A stretch of 64,000 nucleotides of DNA, taken from the NCBI GenBank assembly GCA_963556195.1, contig OY744519.1, positions 39,530,301 through 39,594,300 on the forward strand, written 5' to 3'. Source of the stretch: Sepiola atlantica (taxonomy: Eukaryota > Mollusca > Cephalopoda > Sepiida > Sepiolidae). The notes under the pieces are model-generated. The model was not told where the DNA came from, ran no database searches, and worked only from the letters and a program-made list of their open reading frames with translations. Both the position numbers and the translations under genes were made by a program. Positions 1-13,115 of this stretch are shown in pieces (the stretch's first letter is position 1; every line of letters begins with the position of its first letter).

Positions 1-2639
1 AATCAAAGCTGGAACTATTCTGAGCTTTCCCGTGATTTATAAATAAATTAATTGTAGATTCTTTTATGAATATATGTTATTCAGGTTGGGATTGTTATGT
101 AGACATTGTTGTTATCTATCGTATATGTTCAGAGGATGAAACAAAATAATGAATTTAGAACGGCTAATTAAGAATACATTTTTCTACGTTTTCTCAATAG
201 TTCACTTATTACCCATTTACGTAAATACATCATAGCTCTGTAAGCATAGGCGACGTATAGAAGTTTAGACTGATTCATGATGGTTTCTCGGAATGTGTGC
301 CGTCTTTCCGTTTGCTTTCAGTAATTTATGCATGTTTCCGACTCGCATGATTCTCCTAAAATAGTCATACATACAGGAAGTCAAAAAAACTACCTATCTT
401 ATTTCAAAATGATATTAAAATTATTTATATAATTTCTAATATGGTTGAGTTTTAACCTTTTAATTTTGTGTTAAACTTGTTTTACCTGTGCAAGAATAAA
501 CTTACAAAGTTTGTTTAGTATTATTTCTTTGTCTTAAAAATATGTGTGGGGCATGGAAAAACGATATGGCCCTCAGCGATTAAAACGTTGAATTATAATT
601 CGATTCTCAAAACTTAAAAACTTAAATTTAATTTTTATTTAAGGACAAGAAATGCAAGTATGACCGACGGTCATTTTATCAAAAGTTCAAGCAACAGCGG
701 TTAAATTAAAACGAGTTTGTTCACATTACCTTGTTATGAACACACGTAATTAATTGTCACATTTTCATGTTTAGCATCGGCCAATTTTTCTAGACTATTT
801 GTTTGTGTTGCAAATAGTTTGATTTTTATACTGAGAGATAGAACTGTTAGAGAAACATGCGCTGTTGAATCTCTGAAAATAAAATGTGGATGATGCCGGG
901 TGGCGGATGGCGATTAGCGGTGCAAATCCGTTTATTAACTATTTTTTTCGGAATAAGCCAGTATCAAACTTTTTTCGTTTTTGTTATTTTAAGATTAAAA
1001 AATGGGGAGTACATCTACATATGTAAAATGGAAATATAAAGTCGCGCTGTAAACTTTCAAGTAAAATATTATTGTTTAAATCTTATAAAAATATATTTGG
1101 AACAAGCACTATATTTAATGAAACAGTTTTCGATTTACCTTTATTTGTGTGACCTATTTGCGCGTAAACAATTACTATTCAACATAACGTATACGCCTAT
1201 TAGGCTCGTGTAAATATCGATACTAAGTAACATTGTGTTTTCTTCATATAACAAACATGGTTATTTTTTAAAAAGTATACTATTATATTTCTTTTGATGA
1301 AATGAAGTAATCATTTTATATTCGAAAAAAACATGACTAAATCATTTTAATACTCTAAATCAATTAGAGTGATATGAGTTCTTTGATGTTTTTTTTAATT
1401 AAATAATAATTTTATAATTGCTTTGGCAACGCTACTAAATAATAACAATGGTATATATTTGTATAGTGGTGTTTTGTTTAAGTTTACCTCCGGTTTAATA
1501 GGGTTCAACTCTTCCTATATAATGTTTAAAAGTGTGCGATTCATACTTTCTAATGTTATATATATGTACTTTGCTGTAAAAGTATCGTTTTCCTATCTCA
1601 TCTTTGATAATTAACGATATTATTGTTTTAATGTGTGTGTATGGATACAATGTTTACACAAACGAAGTAAATGCGTAATATTATACAGATTTCCCTATTC
1701 GAAACTGACTTTAGACATTCAACAATACAAAATATACATCTGTAAATTCAGGAATAGTATGAACCCCTCTTATGTTGAATATTTCTCTAGTTGCTATATT
1801 AATCCGATGTAAATTTTCGTATAATAATTACCTTAGTATAATTCTTTTATACGTGAGACTGTATAGCGAGTTGCATTCCAAACACTCTCTGTTGAAAACA
1901 TTTTCAAAGCAAACTTATAATAATAATGAAGTTTTAGGATTGTGTTTATTTTCGGTCGATTTTTCTGACGATTAAAAGAATATATTTGGTTTTAGGCACA
2001 TCTACCTTAATGGAAATCCATACTTAAACTGTAAATAAATAAACCGAATTGATGAGCTCTGTTCCTGATCTTTGACAGGCAATACCGTATATTAAACTTT
2101 GAACAAATATTTATCGATAGGCATTTTTATGTTTTTTTATATGCTGTCCGTTCACTAATGTCTTTGTCAGAGATTTCAAGATTATATTTACTTATTTACT
2201 TATTTTGTCAGGCGTTCAATTATTATAAGCGATCGTTATTTTTATGATAACGCCAGGATAATCAATTTAGAGAAATGCAAAAAAAGAAAAGGATATACAT
2301 TTATGTGGGATTGCAATATTCGAATACTATCAGAGAGAATCATCAGTAAAAAAAAAAGTGTGGCTGAAATATATTCTTAATGTGTTGGTTAGGAGAAATG
2401 TGCAGTATGTCTACTAGCATATACACTTATCTTTGCTGTCTTTAGTCAGTTAGAGCGTGCCCCGTTTTTGAGAGCTGAATTTTCCATACATTAAAAACCG
2501 GCATAATTCTCTACTCGTTCGATGACAGCTAAACAGTGACTGTTTTTCATACGTAATTCGTCGTAATGTCGCTTACCAGCGTTCTTGGAGCTAGAAATTA
2601 GCGGTGTAACTTTATTTTTAATTGTATTTAATTTTGTCT
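1..2639. other. AT-rich DNA without recognisable gene
   Basis: No frame longer than about 90 codons, and none with recognisable domain content. A small GC-richer patch lies near 890-930. The short open frames near 1423-1614 and 1772-1975 are low-complexity hydrophobic translations of AT-rich DNA, so I do not call them genes. No tRNA box A/B pair, tandem repeat or transposon terminus was seen. Confidence 0.6.
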
Positions 2640-3240
2640 TCCACACACAGTGATGTGACACAGGTCGAAAAGTGAGATTGCAAAGCCAGCGCCCTAGATG
2701 AAAAATGTCATGACGATTTGCAATAAAAAAAACCCTTCTCAAAAGATGAGGAGGCAAAGCTTTGAAGATTGGCCGTCATAGAACTGCACAGAAAAATCCC
2801 TGAAACCAGCGAAATCAAGGCCCGAAGGCCAATATGGTATCGGCCCAAGGTTGGTAGCATCAATCGGAATAGATACTACACTTTGATTACAGCCTAAAGG
2901 CTGATACCTGGTATTTATCTACCTCCCACAGCGGTAGGATTTGACACAAGGTCGGGAAAGTGGGGTTGAAAACCATCGTCCTAGAGGAAGAAGGGCACTC
3001 TGACCGTCAAAAAATGCCTGAGAAGCCCCTTCGGCATTCCACGGTAGGGACGCCTCGAGCGATTAGCAATAAACTAACCCCTTCTCAAAGGGTGAGAAAG
3101 AAAAGCCTGGGAGGTTGGAACTCATAGAACTGCCCAGAACAGTACCTCAGACCGGCAGAATACAGACCCGAAGACTAAAACAATACCGTCCCAACATATA
3201 CTCAACTCTGATCTTAGCCCAAATGCCGAGACTTGAAAAT
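2640..3240 (-). repeat. U2-snRNA-headed repeat, reverse-strand dimer
   Basis: Read on the reverse strand, two tandem units of about 325 bp each begin with a U2 snRNA-like 5' segment. One head lies near 2865-2912 (reverse complement contains TCAAAGTGTAGTATCT, including the GTAGTA branch-site recognition bases). The other lies near 3185-3232 (contains GGCTAAGATCA). The tails match the reverse complement of the 13 kb array: the CCTCCC/GGGAGG block, the AGTTTATTGCT segment, the GGAATGCCG segment and the ACCTTGTGTCA...GGGAGGTAGATAAATA ending. Both units are more diverged than those at 13 kb. No coding potential. Confidence 0.75.
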
Positions 3241-5175
3241 AGATACCATCTGTTTACTTTTCAGTTATATTATACTTTATGTGATTAGACATAAATACTC
3301 AAGCTCTACACCTTTAAAAGGTAACAAGGTAAAGTCTTGTTAGTAATTAGATCCGTGACTTTTTCGGAATAGGAGTTGCAGTCAGTACTCACCCCATACC
3401 GTTGTTTAAAATGATAGCAGCATTGCGGGTGAGTGTAATGCCCGACAAACTAACGCCCCCTAACGAGAACCATTAAGAGAGGTTTTTTTTTCCATTTCCG
3501 CCTATGAGACCTAAAATAAGCACCTCACCTAACTGTCGAAACAAATAAAAATGTACTTCTGAGGAGTTGACCTTATGCAACAATTTCACAACATATTTGA
3601 TGAACGCAACAATTTCTTAACCAAAAGTGAAATAATTTAACGTAAACAAACTTTGACTAAAACGCTTCCCTTTAGCAATTCAAAAATAAAATGGTTAACT
3701 TCTTTTAATTTTTTTCGTTAAATTAACCAATTTAATATCTTATCACATACAAATGTATTCACTGATATATATTTATTATGTACACAAGAAAATATATGCT
3801 GCTTCCGACCGCATATTTTTACTAGCTGGTTTACGTTACATATTGCATACACTACATTTTAAACCAAGTAAAAGGTAATCTTTAGATTCTCTTCGACAAA
3901 TAGAAGAAAAGTGTAAACGGGAAGTTATGTTATTGTTTCAGAAGACGGCGTAACAAAATCTATATTTGGCAGACCTATAGATGCCCCACTCTCCAGTTTA
4001 AAATCTTGAATTGAATTGGACAAAAATAAATTAAAATAAATAATTTGATATTTAATCTGATCAACTATAATTTTTAATTTTTCTGGAATTTAAGTCATGT
4101 AAGTTCACACTTAAGGATAATTCTTCGAGCCTGTTGTTTGCATTAGTAAATATTTTTTACTAAACGAAATTTCCTATTAAACATTTTAAATGAATTTGAC
4201 TTTTTAATAATTCTTTATTTTTTTACTTAAACAATTTTATTTAATAAATGTTTGCATTAAAAAATTATTTCTAATAGGATTAAACAAAAAAAACCGATTT
4301 AATAAAAAAAATCAAAGTAAATATATAATTTTTGAATGACGTGTACGAGAATGTGCTGTTTACATGTTATTAATTAAATAACGCGCCCCTGTCTTGTGTC
4401 CATGTATCCCTCCCTCTTTCTCTCTCGCTTTAAACTAACGTCATGTAAACACTTGCGGATTTATGTGCGTTCTTAATAGAACGTTATACTTTATAAGCAG
4501 AGGCTGGATAACCAAATCTTGGAGTGGACGCTGGCAGTTCTATTATATTCCATTACAATCTAATTTAATTACGTAATTCAATTATATAGATAAAAAGACA
4601 ATGTATTTAATTAATTCTATTTACATTTTTATTAAGATTATTATCGGGAAAAAATATTTTAAATACATCTGGAAATCTTACAAAAGAATCATGAGTGTAT
4701 ATTGGCGAATATTAATTTATCAGATGCTTTAAAACAAATTAATTATGTAAATGTGAAAGACGCGTGCTGTTAGGTGAAGTTTTGGAATAGGTATATATAG
4801 GATCTGATAAGAAGATATAATAAGAGAGCGACCAAAAACTAATAATATAGTTGCGACTACAGACAGACAGGCAGACATATACATAATATATATTATAAAT
4901 AGATGTATAGGCTCTGTTATCCGATGTTATTAAAAATACATTTACCAAGTTTCTGAAGTAGTAATACCATTCTTTTTCGATTTACTTTTAAACATGCAAA
5001 AATACAACAAAAAAAACTCTGGACGATAATCGATTACAAAATTATTTTAATTTATTATAGACACTAAAGGAATACCCGTACCAGTACACGTAAAAATAAT
5101 TAACCGAATATAATAGTTTTCTATTACACAGACCAACATTAAGATATAATTCTACTAAGACTCATTTTTATTTGG
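3241..5175. other. AT-rich DNA, nothing recognised
   Basis: Nearly two kilobases of AT-rich sequence with homopolymeric A and T runs. No frame over about 70 codons has plausible composition, and no repeat unit or tRNA-like promoter was found. A short pyrimidine-rich run (CCCTCCCTCTTTCTCTCTCG) occurs near 4408. Confidence 0.5.
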
Positions 5176-5412
5176 ATCTTCTTCTTCTTCGGTGTGAATC
5201 AGATGATTCTGCTGGTTGCTTTAGTTTCCCCAATGTTTTTTCTAGTTAGAAATCTTTCTGAAAAGACATCGGGTACTTACGGAAGAACCACATGAAGGTT
5301 GCCAACATCCCTAAGTGAAAGTAGTACTGTGGAACCGACTGGATTCGAACTTGGAACATCCATGCCTACAGTCCGTGTCGATGTCAACTTAACCACCGTA
5401 CCATGCATTAGA
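5176..5412 (-). mobile_element. tRNA-derived SINE
   Basis: On the reverse strand a tRNA-like Pol III promoter is visible. Box A-like TGGTACGGTGG lies at 5393-5403 (10 of 11 positions fit TRGYNNARNNG). Box B-like GTTCGAATC lies at 5342-5350 (full fit to GWTCRANNC). Their spacing is normal for a tRNA. After a body of about 150 bp the element ends in a GAA trinucleotide run (CTTCTTCTTCTTC on the plus strand near 5179-5192), a typical SINE tail. It is non-autonomous and would rely on a LINE reverse transcriptase. I cannot name the family. Confidence 0.75.
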
Positions 5413-5559
5413 TGATTTAAATATCTGTCAATGTCTATAATCTAATGGGTCTTTAGAAGAAATTGTAATTCAATATATTCTTCTTTAATTGGTGGCAAAA
5501 GTCTATGGACAGACTACTAGGTCAATTTGATATATTTGAATTCAAAAAGTCACGGTTGT

Positions 5560-5885
5560 GCCCATATTATGTGTTTAAAAAAACCTGAAACATCCTTGAA
5601 AATCCTTGATAGGTATTAACTAGAACTTATTGTAAAAATGTCCAAAAAATCGGAAGTATCAAAATGTTGACGATAATGTTGCACCAATTTTTAACCCCCT
5701 GTCCATACAACTAAATTAAAATGAATATAGCCCATATTTAGACATATTAGGCATAGCAGATGTTGTCTAAATGTAATACTGTACGGTTTCCTTGCCTAGT
5801 CATACGCCCTGTACATAAAATATATAACGATATACACATATTTAACCTTATAAAGAAAGAGATTCGATTTTATATTGGCTTATAT
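5560..5885 (+). repeat. Old dispersed repeat copy (LINE-3'-UTR-like)
   Basis: This resembles stretches near 25200-25390, 42760-42970 and 47000-47225: an AAATATAGCCxxxATTT-like core, then GTCATACGCC- or GATCCGTTAATTAG-like text, then a run of short ATAC/ATATA words ending in TTATAAAGAAAGAGATT. The shared ending on one strand suggests a retrotransposon 3' region, but no coding part is attached. It is highly diverged and its limits are approximate. Confidence 0.45.
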
Positions 5886-6910
5886 TTGTAGTTATGAGTA
5901 AAGATGTACAGACTTTTATGACATTTAATATTGATTAAATATTAAAAATGTGTTTTTATATAGTTGTAAATTATTTCATTCTGAAATTTTTATTTCATCT
6001 GAAGGATAACTGCCGAATGGTCAGCTGTAAAAAAAGGAAGACATTAATCTAGACAGGGTTACGTCCTTAGAGAATCTCATGATAACTTAAGGTAATCTCC
6101 GTTATTTCCTGTTCAGTTTAGTGTATTCAATTTTTTCAACTGTGATTTCGCTTTGTGTTTCTTTCTTATTGTTACACAATAGCGCGTACTTTCCTATTTT
6201 TTTTCTGTTACTCTTACGAGCGTGTCCTTGGTATTCAAGACGGATACCGTCATCCCCGAAGGTATTATGTTTGTTATGCAACATGTTGCTATTAGCGTAC
6301 ACATATTATTAAAACTAAAATAAAAGCGTCAATTTTTAGCGAAATTGTGAAGAGAGCCGTACAAACTGATGTACAAACAGAATTACAGCAAGAAAAATGC
6401 TGTTCTAACGAAACGATGACAAGCGAAATTATGATTACAAATGATATAAAGTATTTCAAGAAAAAGAGTCAAGATGTTCGATTAGATTTAGCATTAGCTG
6501 ACGTGAATATGTTTTCTGTCGGCGTAACAGAAAGTTGGCAGAATTGCATAATTAATTGTTCACTGCTACTATGAGGCCAATAAGAAACAAGTGATAACAT
6601 CTTAAAATGCTTAACGTTATGCAATGTTATTCTGTAATGCCGCTGTCGTTTTATTTAAATTGTCAACGTCTTTCCTTGAACAATGCAAACACGTTCTTTG
6701 CGCGTTTCTCCACTGCCTTTTAAAAAAAGTTATTATTCACTTTTCAAATTTGAAGATAATTCGACGAAGAATCGAAAACGTTCGTGATATCTATAGACAT
6801 TTATTATTTTTTAAATTTTATTTAAATACAAAAAATACAATTAAAAATGAAGAAATACAAAAATATATTTAAACAGACGAATACTGTTATTTTTAACAAT
6901 GTGTGAGTAC
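5886..6910. other. AT-rich DNA with small unassigned frames
   Basis: Several short overlapping frames exist. The only one with non-repetitive, protein-like composition is at 6347-6574 on the plus strand (75 codons, acidic and polar first half). It starts at GTG, has no upstream open sequence and resembles no family I know. It could be a remnant exon or transposon piece, but chance is the simplest reading. The opposed frames at 6102-6302 and 6121-6312 cannot both be real and neither looks genic. Confidence 0.4.
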
Positions 6911-6922
6911 ACAGACACACAA

Positions 6923-6966
<44 letters not shown>

Positions 6967-6980
6967 GTGTGTATATATAT
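6911..6980. repeat. Compound (AC)n-(AT)n microsatellite
   Basis: An AC dinucleotide run passes directly into AT repeats, then a short GTGT/ATAT mixture. Simple sequence only. Confidence 0.95.
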
Positions 6981-7195
6981 GTTGTGATGAAAATTAATTA
7001 AGTTATTTATATATAGTCAAACATTTATCCCAACTAGTAAGAAGGTGTCCTTCCTTGGGATATACTTAGTGTTATTTACTTTTGTAATAGCTCAACGTTT
7101 TACATGTAATACAGAACTTTAAGAAATATACGAATATTTATGTACCTCATATAAGATTTTTGAGAACTTTGCCGACAGTAAAATGAAACAAAAAA

Positions 7196-7198
<3 letters not shown>

Positions 7199-7252
<54 letters not shown>
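7199..7252. repeat. (TA)n microsatellite
   Basis: Uninterrupted TA dinucleotides for about 54 bp. No transposon terminus was recognised on either side. Confidence 0.97.
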
Positions 7253-7254
<2 letters not shown>

Positions 7255-9416
7255 CAACAAAATAAAAGAAATAGGAATAAATATCATGTCGGCATATGTA
7301 GTGAATTAACTAAATATTTTATTGGTATTTTCTGACAGTTTATATAATTCCAGGAAAATACTAATAGCAAACACCCTGGGCAAAATTCTCCGTACACGAA
7401 TGTAACAACCAGTGTGCTGTTTAGAGAGCCAATCGTAAGAGTAAACTCTGTGTTTTTTTTTCAGAAACATCTGCCTTAGTTGATAAATATTGGACAGGAA
7501 ACTATAGCATTGGAAGTATTTTCTGACCTTTCTCTTGAGACATATATTGAAGTTAATATTCTTGATAAATCTTTTCAACGTAAAAAGAAGGTTGAAATTA
7601 CACGTGGAGATATGCCGGAAGGAGCACAAATAGTCAACATACCCTAGCAAACCAGTTAACAGGGAAACTAAATATATGACCAGTTAAAAAAGAAACAGTA
7701 AAACAACCTACTGAATAAATTTACTCGACAAAATGTTGCTATAACAAATGCGTCTTAAAATAAAATCAAAGAATCTGAGTATCAATAAACTAAAGAGAAA
7801 TGCAAATATATGAAGAGGAATGCTGAAAAAAGTTTTAAAAACAAATGATGGATAAGAAAAAACGGTAATATGATGCAAAATATAAAAAAAACATTTGCAG
7901 AGCGAATAGAATTGCACCTACCCAGTATGATGGCAGAGGTCCCAGAAAGCTTTGATAGAAACGAAAAATGTACCAGAATATGAAGACACTAACGAAAAAA
8001 ATTCAAGAAATGAAATTCATAGGTAAATTATGTGGAGCGAGAAAATGGGAGAATTAAACAGCATCTACCTGTGGCTATTGAGGAAAAGTTACTTTGGGTA
8101 ATTTTCCATACCCTTCATTTCTACTGGAAGCACTGTTGACCAATAATACATAGGAAGCAAGGCTCGTCAGAAAAAAAAACAAGATGTAACAAAAAGCTAT
8201 GAGAAATTATTCATAAGAATAATGTTTAAATAGATTATTGCTGTATGAAAAATTGGCATGTAATACTACGTAAACACCCGGGAGATGATGATTTACAAAA
8301 AAAAAATATTGATGTAACAGTAATTTCGCTATGTTTTGTTCGTTTTCTTTTGGTTGTCTTTTTTTGGCAATCTTTCTTGAAAATAAAACTAAAAAGAAAA
8401 TACGACGCAGCAACGTATCGAAGTTATCGCCTGCCCCCATTCGGCTCTCAGGTGTGTACGCTGCACGCCCGAGTGCTGCCGACGCGAGGTTCACGCAAAT
8501 CCGGTCAGGATCTATGGAAGTATCGAAAAATTTGCAAACATTAATAAATAAACACTATACAAATAATTAGTTATAATAAACACATAAAATATAATCATGG
8601 TTTAGGCTACTAAAAGTAGTAATATTGATAATAATATCAACTTATTAAACTATAACGGATGTAAAAAATAACGTAACAGGAAATCACAATATTAATGATG
8701 AACAAAGTTCAGTAAAAGTAAAAAATATTATTTCCCTCGAAAATGAATAGTGAACGTTTCTGTGTAGCTTATTCTCATAAGTGTATGTATACTATATATG
8801 TGTTTGTGAGTAGAACACTTTAAATGCTAACATAATTTAAACTCTCTTAGTATATGAATCGACATTGTTATTCTTAAACTTATTTCTGAAAAGTATGTGC
8901 ATTTAAAAATTTAGTATAACTGTTAACTAAACGTAGACATGTCTTCATGTGCAAAACTGATTCTCAGAAAGGAATGTACGTGAGAAGTGCATACACACAT
9001 TGATGTCACGAGCCACTTGAAATGAGCCATGGATAAACGTGAAATATTGTGGATTGATCATTAGAGAAAGAAACACGCTTCATACGATAAGCACGCTTAA
9101 CGGTTGAATTACCTTTGATTGTTAGATTGCTTGCCGAATTGGAAATTCGTCCCTTTTCGTCAACATTATTGATATTTTTTATTGGTCAAATGATCGAAAA
9201 AAAATGCTCAACTCAATTAATTTCGATATTCCAATTCTGGCAGAACAAAAACCATTAAATAACGAAAGTTCTTACAGACCGTGTGTACATGTAATGAGGA
9301 AACTGTCGCTTTAATTCTTACGTCGTTGAGTTTTATATGAATTCCTTCTATATTGCGACTTGGAAAAGTTTATCTATTATACAATCTCTCTTTTTCTCTC
9401 TCTCACTATATGTTGG
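7253..9416. other. AT-rich DNA with one CpG-rich patch
   Basis: No supported gene. The 114-codon reverse frame at 7306-7650 is Cys/Lys/Phe-rich and matches nothing I know. Near 8403-8520 there is a conspicuous GC- and CpG-rich patch in AT-rich surroundings, covered by open frames on both strands (8207-8494 reverse; 8245-8544 and 8331-8570 forward). None has a recognisable domain. The patch may be an eroded SINE head or exon. Confidence 0.4.
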
Positions 9417-9420
9417 TATA

Positions 9421-9489
<69 letters not shown>

Positions 9490-9507
9490 ATATATATATG
9501 TATATAA
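9417..9507. repeat. (TA)n microsatellite
   Basis: A long TA run with TGTATG interruptions at its right end. The Tyr/Ile-rich frames across it on both strands are translations of the repeat. Confidence 0.97.
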
Positions 9508-10734
9508 AGATAGATTAAAGAAAAGTAATGAACATGTACGAATGACAAAGTTATTTCTCTTTCCTTTATGCTTTTTCTTTATTCCTTCCCACACCTCTTC
9601 CTCATTTGGCCTTGTTTCCAACTAATGGATTTCGTTTTCCTTAGAAGTGCTTAAATCTCTCACTGCCAACGTTTAATATACACAATTCAACTTCAATTCC
9701 ACTCTCTATTCACAGAAGTATTTTCAAAATCACCCTAATTCTCAATATTACTTCCGAATAAGTGCGCACCACCTACGACTGAACATAGCATCTCTCTATT
9801 GGATTTACTTCATTCTTGAACTTTTTTCTATCTGTAAACCTCCTTTCATTGCACACCTCATCAACGGACATTTACCAACTGGACAGACCCCATATCTTTT
9901 TTACACGAACTTTCTCACTCTCCATTACTTAATATTTTTAAAATGTTGAATTTTGGCGTTTCCACTGCCAACATATCCATCTATCTAATTCCACTGATAA
10001 TACGCGTTAAATCTTTGAAAACCCTTGGCTCAAGGAAAGAATAATAAACGTATTTTTTCGAGTATACCTTGCATTGAACAGTCGAAGTTGAAATAAATTT
10101 GTCATTCGTCTTCTTTCATCTATCTTTATAAGTGCTCTATCTCGTATATTTAGCTTAAACCATTTCACGATAGGTTCTATCTACTAAATGTATACTGTTA
10201 GTTTCATATTTTATTCTAAACTCCTACAAAGTTGAGCTTTCTCTCCTATTTTGTGACATGTTCAACAAGGTATTCCTCACGCTTTCAGCAAAACAACATA
10301 CCCATCCCTTCTAATGAAGATTACATTTGCATTCTCATACAGTCCGTGAACAAATTTATTACCAACGTAAGATTGAAAACCTTCCGCCATGACTTAAACT
10401 CCAAAGATAATAACCACCAAAATGACACAAATAATATTTCACCTCCAAAGCACTATGGATTTACACTCTCCATAAAGTCTCCCAGAGAACTAAAACGATC
10501 GGAAAAGTTAACTGCATCCAGGTAAAATCTCTCAACACATCTTTTTTTCCTAAGCAAAATGAGCATCTCGACAATTTCGAAAACGATTTATTCGACCTCA
10601 TTAGACGTATCAAATTTAACAAAATACAATGAACATTCCAACCTCTTTATCAAAAAAATCAATAAATTCACAAACAAGATCAAGAAACACCCTAATATAA
10701 TAGTCCCTCAAATATCCAGGATGTTCTAATTACC
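9508..10734. other. C/T-rich unassigned stretch before a LINE relic
   Basis: This stretch is pyrimidine-biased on the plus strand. The 97-codon forward frame at 10232-10525 is Asn/Ser-rich and matches no domain I can name. It could be a decayed part of the LINE whose RT begins near 10735, but no endonuclease signature is visible. I leave it unassigned. Confidence 0.35.
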
Positions 10735-11748
10735 ATTCATCTAAGCAACATGACATAAATGCTAGTGTACCCAAGGGATCCATCCTCGGACCTCTACTAT
10801 TCCTGATCTTTATACATGACCTCCATCTTGTCATTGAGACTGAGATAGGAATATTTGCTTACGACACCACGCTCTACTCTCGTCATGTGGGCAAAACTGA
10901 CACGCACATATCTGAAGCAATGGCTGACTCCTTAGAAAATGACCTTCAGTCTGTAGTAGATTGGGGTCATAAATGGATTGTAACTTTTAATGCCGCAATG
11001 ATAACTCTACTTTTCTGCAATTATTACAAGAAACCTCGACCACCACCGATTGTCATGGTAAATAACACCTCACCTACGAGTTCGTCATTTAAACTCCTCG
11101 GCTTAACTTTCACAGATAACATGAATTGGAATAAATACATTAGAAACGTGTGTCAGGGCTGCTGCAAAGGCGTTGGGTTCCCTCTATCTTGCCAGTAAAC
11201 TGCTAACACCTAACATTATATTACAAAGCCACCATCCGCCCATGCATGGAGTATTGTTGCTACATCTATGCCGGGCATCATCCATTATTCTGCCCCTCTT
11301 AGACGCGGTCCAAAAACGAGTTGCCAACTTAATAAGTCCCTCACTATTCACCTAGCTCCAGCCCCTGACCCATCGTTTCCTTGTGCCTGCTTTACAAGTA
11401 TATTAATGAATTGTGTTCTGATAGAACCTGCTGATATGTTGCCCCTACGACGCAAATTCACTAGACCAACACGACAATCTGCCAAATCCCATCCATTCAC
11501 TGTAGAGGTCCCCAGATGTTGAAGACTGTTCTACTTCAAATGCTTATTTGCTCGTGCTGCTGCCCTCTTGAATTCCTTCCCTGCTCCTTGTTTTTCTGAC
11601 GGTACTTACATGTAGAAATGTAAAACTAATGTAAAAATACATCTCGCTTCACAGCTCCCAATTTAGGTTGACCACCCCAAACTCTCACCCTTTTTCTCAG
11701 TAGCCCCTTATGTCTACAGTGGCAGCCCACCTTGTTTCGGTGTACTAT
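10735..11748 (+). mobile_element. Decayed non-LTR retrotransposon, copy 1 (RT to 3' end)
   Basis: Forward-strand remains of a Jockey/CR1-like LINE. Conceptual translation in shifting frames gives SKQHDINA, an SILGPLLFLIF-like RT block, then GIFAYDTTLYSRHVGK, in which the first Asp of the usual FADD box is Tyr. Next come thumb-like SFKLLGLTF and NWNKYI, a C-terminal LLDAVQKRVANLI and RPTRQSAKSHPFTVEVPRC, and an FFSVAPYVYSG ending. Frameshifts and stops separate these blocks (open pieces at 10887-11198, 11173-11355 and 11268-11522). The 5' end is truncated. The 3' end at about 11748 runs directly into a (TA)n tract instead of poly(A). It is the same family as the copies at 14.4-16.2 kb and 33.3 kb. 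Confidence 0.85.
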
Positions 11749-11875
<127 letters not shown>

Positions 11876-11971
11876 TGGTAACATTCATTTCTTTCTACAC
11901 GATTATATACTTATCTATATATCTTCTAAAAGATGTTTACCTATCTATATCTAATTCTAAATATTTGAGTA

Positions 11972-11974
<3 letters not shown>

Positions 11975-12033
<59 letters not shown>

Positions 12034-12050
12034 CATATATATCGATATAT
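11975..12050. repeat. (TA)n microsatellite
   Basis: A second TA run about 100 bp after the previous tract, with ATAC and ATCG variants at its right end. The forward frame across it (11875-12102) is simple-sequence translation. Confidence 0.96.
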
Positions 12051-13050
12051 CCATAAGCATTTAATTCTATTAGATGTATTTCACAACTTAGTTATTTTAT
12101 AGACAATGTGCATCTTATTTAAAAAATGATTTGTCGTTAGAAAATAAATGAAACCTTTTATATTTTCAAAAATGTTCAGCTTCTATAAGCCTATAGTACA
12201 GATTGATTCTATAAAAATAGATGAAAACTATTACCCTTTTTTGTGATTCATTTCAAAAACTTATTAGCATATGTTTAATTAAATGAGTTTCCGATTATCA
12301 CCTGAGAGGGATATACCATTTAACCGGAATACAGGCAACGAAGATATTACAGAAAAAATATATCAGTTAATTTTCTGCACACTTAATTCGAATGAGTTTT
12401 TCTCCCGAGGCAATAACTCCTTATTATTTAAGAAATGCGTACGTATGCACATGCGTACGTACAAAATACAAAGTAGTCTTCTGCTTATATAGAGTTTAGC
12501 TTATACTATTTACTAGCTATCATTAACAGAGACATACATATATTAAAAAAATGTTTCCTTCTCAGATGTAAGCTTTTACTATTCACCTGTTCATAACATA
12601 TATCTAGTCTTTTACAGCATATTTAATTACGCCCCGTACCCATACGGTTAGCCAGGGAAATCGCGCACCTGTTTGGGAAAAGATTGAATATCCAAAGAAG
12701 TAAACAACTAACGGACGCTGTAAAAAAAACCTTTATTGGAAGCAATTATTTGGTTAAAATCAAAATTCATAGCACGGAGGGTAAGGCCTTCTATGGATAT
12801 AGTGGCCTCGGCCGTTCTGTATACATAGCTTACGAAAAAAGTTGATCTTGCTTAATTCGGGTCATTCATCACAACGCGGCCACTGCAAGAATATGTCTAC
12901 AGAACGTGCCAACGAATTAGAAGATAAGCGTGCGGTAAACACACCAGATAGATAGTTTGTCTCAAGTAATATTCATTTGGTTCGCGTTTTTGTTGTTCTT
13001 TTTTCGCATTCAGCCCATACAATGCCGATATTGGTAATGCTGTTTCAAGA
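12051..13050. other. Unassigned single-copy-like DNA
   Basis: No gene is supported. The 69-codon frame at 12283-12492 matches no family. From about 12640 the sequence becomes less AT-rich up to the tandem array that begins near 13055, with no unit periodicity seen in this flank. Confidence 0.4.
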
Positions 13051-13060
13051 AACGTTGCAA

Positions 13061-13115
13061 CTTGGCCTTATGGCTAGGATCAAGGTGTAGTATCTGTTCC
13101 GATGGATGCTGCACC
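13061..13115 (+). pseudogene. U2 snRNA 5'-end-like segment, unit 1
   Basis: CTTGGCCTTATGGCTAGGAT followed by CAAGGTGTAGTATCTGTTCC aligns with the first ~45 nt of U2 snRNA: stem-loop I, then the GUAGUA branch-site recognition sequence, then AUCUGUUC. The stem-loop IIa region, Sm site and 3' stems are absent, so it cannot encode a working U2. It is a captured 5' segment. Confidence 0.8.

Noticed and set aside
6347..6574. Small protein-coding gene of 75 codons
   Set aside because: GTG start, no homology recognised, no splice or promoter context; chance cannot be excluded.
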